This document shows, one piece after another, positions 62,230 through 64,000 of a stretch of DNA of 64,000 nucleotides. The stretch lies in the NCBI RefSeq assembly GCF_048128805.1, contig NC_135997.1:8389116-8453115 (forward strand), given 5' to 3'. The stretch's first letter is position 1; each line of letters opens with the position of its first letter. This stretch comes from Centroberyx gerrardi. Taxonomy: Eukaryota; Chordata; Actinopteri; Beryciformes; Berycidae. The notes under the pieces are model-generated. The model was not told where the DNA came from. It saw only the letters and a program-made list of their open reading frames with translations, and made no database searches. A program made the translations under genes and the position numbers.

Positions 62230-63163
62230 CCTCTTCAGGCTCTGCAGTAATAGACAGCCAGGCCATGCGGCGGATGCTTTTAGTATCCATGTCTTTAAAC
62301 CATGCTGAGGCTCTCGGTGGTATTATTGAATCTCAATGTCAATTCTAATTTACTTTCACATAAAGCATTTAATTTGTGTGTGTGTATGTGCATGTTTATG
62401 GGATTGTGTGTGTGCGTGTTTTGTGCCACAAGCTGTTCCTTGAAGGTGTCCTGCATGAGATAAAGGAGATACATCACTATATTCTCATTAATCTCAATCT
62501 CATCCCTGTCTTCCACCAGGATGGAAGTCATATCACCACCAGTAAGACTATCATGTGCTGCAGTAGCTCGGACTGGACTTTATTAGACGTCTTTGTAAGG
62601 TAAATTCATAGCTGAGACAAGTGCAATAATCCTGATGTCAGTCTCCATAATGTCCTTTTCTCTCACTATCTCTCTCTATTCCTCTCTCTGGAAAGCTTAA
62701 TGCCATTAATGAAAGTTAAGAGCGAAAGCAGTCATGCAAAGGGGCTCTAAACAGGGAAATAATGAGAATTATCAAACAGAAAATCAAATTAATCAGTTGC
62801 TGCTGAGCTCCTCTCAGAGCCCAGAAGTCCTTAAGGCGACACTTGGCTTGTCAATCTATCTCTGCTGTTAAAGTGAAACTGATAACCGCTCAAACAAAGC
62901 CAGGTTGTTGTAGGGATTGATAAGAGCTGAACAGCCAATGATAACACCTCATTAAGGGATTTATTGTTTGAAACAGTGGGGTGAAGGTCTGGGTCAGAGA
63001 TGGGGTTCAGGTTAGGGGTTAAAATGTCTATATTTGGATTCTCTCCTCCATCGCCAGAAGGAGTCTATCAGATGAGCAGCACCTCCCGCTTCTGACAGCA
63101 CAGACTGACAGCCGACCTGCCGCTCACAACAGCCTGTCCAATAGGAACGCTCTGGTGTTTTTA

Positions 63164-63426
63164 CACTGCCAAACATGTCACTCTCATCAAGTCATATTAT
63201 GTTGCATTGAGTCTTCAAATCTTACTTTTCTCAAAACAAGTGACTGGGGGCTGAGATCATTTCACAATGATCCTAACCCTTGTTTCAAAAATACTATTGA
63301 ATTAACATCATTTAAGTACTATGACAATACATTGTTACATGTTTTAAGGTAATTGAAAACAAGTGAAATCATCTCACCCATCAAGTTTTTTTTTGCTTGT
63401 TTTGAGAAAGTCAACAATTTGCAGTG
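63164..63426. mobile_element. Second CACTGC-type MITE
   Basis: It starts CACTGCCAAACATG and ends ATTTGCAGTG (reverse complement CACTGCAAAT). The interior shares the words CTTCAAATCTTACTTTTCTC and AAAACAAGTG with the element in cyp19a1a intron 7. It is a shorter, more decayed relative about 3 kb downstream. Confidence 0.55.
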
Positions 63427-63693
63427 GAATTTTTTTTTTTTGTGAATGGCCTTTCTGGATCAACAGAGCTGATGATAAAAGGTGTAACTCAATATACTGG
63501 CCGTGCATTATCCGTATCAAATTCAGTTTTGAAGCAAGTCACTTCAGTTAACATCTTCTGTAATGTGTCAGCGCTTCCCTCCGCTTGTCAACTTCAGGCT
63601 GAAACGATGCCTTAATTATCACATTTCCGCGTTAAAGCTGAAGCACCAACACTGTCGCCTCCTATCAGCATCAGTATCAGCTACTGACACATG

Positions 63694-63729
<36 letters not shown>

Positions 63730-63744
63730 CACACACACACACAC

Positions 63745-63775
<31 letters not shown>

Positions 63776-63776
63776 A
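63694..63776. repeat. (CA)n passing into (ATACAC)n
   Basis: A CA microsatellite with one ATG interruption is followed by about five units of the hexamer ATACAC. Confidence 0.93.
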
Positions 63777-64000
63777 ACTATCGATCTATCTGTCTATCTA
63801 TCTGGGGTGCCAGCAAATAGAGACATGCGATGAGGAAAAGGTCACATAAATCGCATAATCATACACTGCAAAATCAATTAATTTACCTCCTGAGAGTGTA
63901 AAAATTAACACTATGTCAGTCTTTATATCAATCCACACCCATCAGAATTAATTTAACACCTTTGATAGTTTTGAACAGCTGCCCCAGAGCCATACCAGCT

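Larger units (their letters stand above)
61449..64000. other. Downstream region without a recognisable gene
   Basis: No coding exon could be supported. Contents: (GT)n(GA)n at 61812-61850, a 39-bp palindrome at 61911-61949, (GT)n at 62194-62227, a possible conserved non-coding block at 62690-62960, a MITE at 63164-63426, a compound CA repeat at 63694-63776, and the possible start of another CACTGCAAAA-type element at 63864. Confidence 0.6.

Overview
This is vertebrate nuclear DNA, almost certainly from a spiny-rayed teleost fish. The genes are split into short exons with GT-AG introns, (CA)n/(GT)n microsatellites are dense, and there are tRNA-derived SINE remnants, non-autonomous DNA transposons and a decayed LINE. 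Three protein-coding genes can be read from end to end, and their order dmxl2 - gldn - cyp19a1a is the linkage known around human 15q21 (DMXL2-GLDN-CYP19A1).

Layout: 1-4440 holds no gene I can recognise. dmxl2 (Rabconnectin-3 alpha, a V-ATPase assembly regulator) runs on the + strand from the ATG at 5040 to the stop at 44542-44544. I could chain 56 coding exons, all in frame (3146 aa), plus one candidate cassette exon. Its 3' UTR probably reaches about 46265. gldn (gliomedin, a collagen/olfactomedin adhesion protein of the node of Ranvier) lies convergently on the - strand, with 10 coding exons from 52446 down to 47295 (592 aa). A roughly 5 kb divergent intergenic region with microsatellites and a SINE separates it from cyp19a1a (gonadal-type aromatase, + strand, 9 coding exons, 57504-60914, 529 aa). 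This last gene has a clear TATA box with nearby NR5A-like and forkhead-like motifs. From 60915 to 64000 I see only 3' UTR, repeats and possibly conserved non-coding sequence.

The genes do not form an operon or a shared pathway. DMXL2 acts on vesicle acidification in neuroendocrine cells, gliomedin clusters sodium channels at nodes, and aromatase makes estrogen. DMXL2 and CYP19A1 both affect reproductive endocrinology, but from linkage alone a functional connection is inference.

I found no previously undescribed molecular system. The items most worth checking are: a hAT-like MITE with an exact 8-bp target-site duplication; two nested retroelement insertions with 14-15 bp duplications; a 39-bp almost perfect palindrome; a run of symmetric phase-1 cassette exons in dmxl2; splice sites abutting long dinucleotide tracts; a GC-AG intron and an 18-nt microexon in gldn; and an extra loop of about 15 residues in the aromatase.
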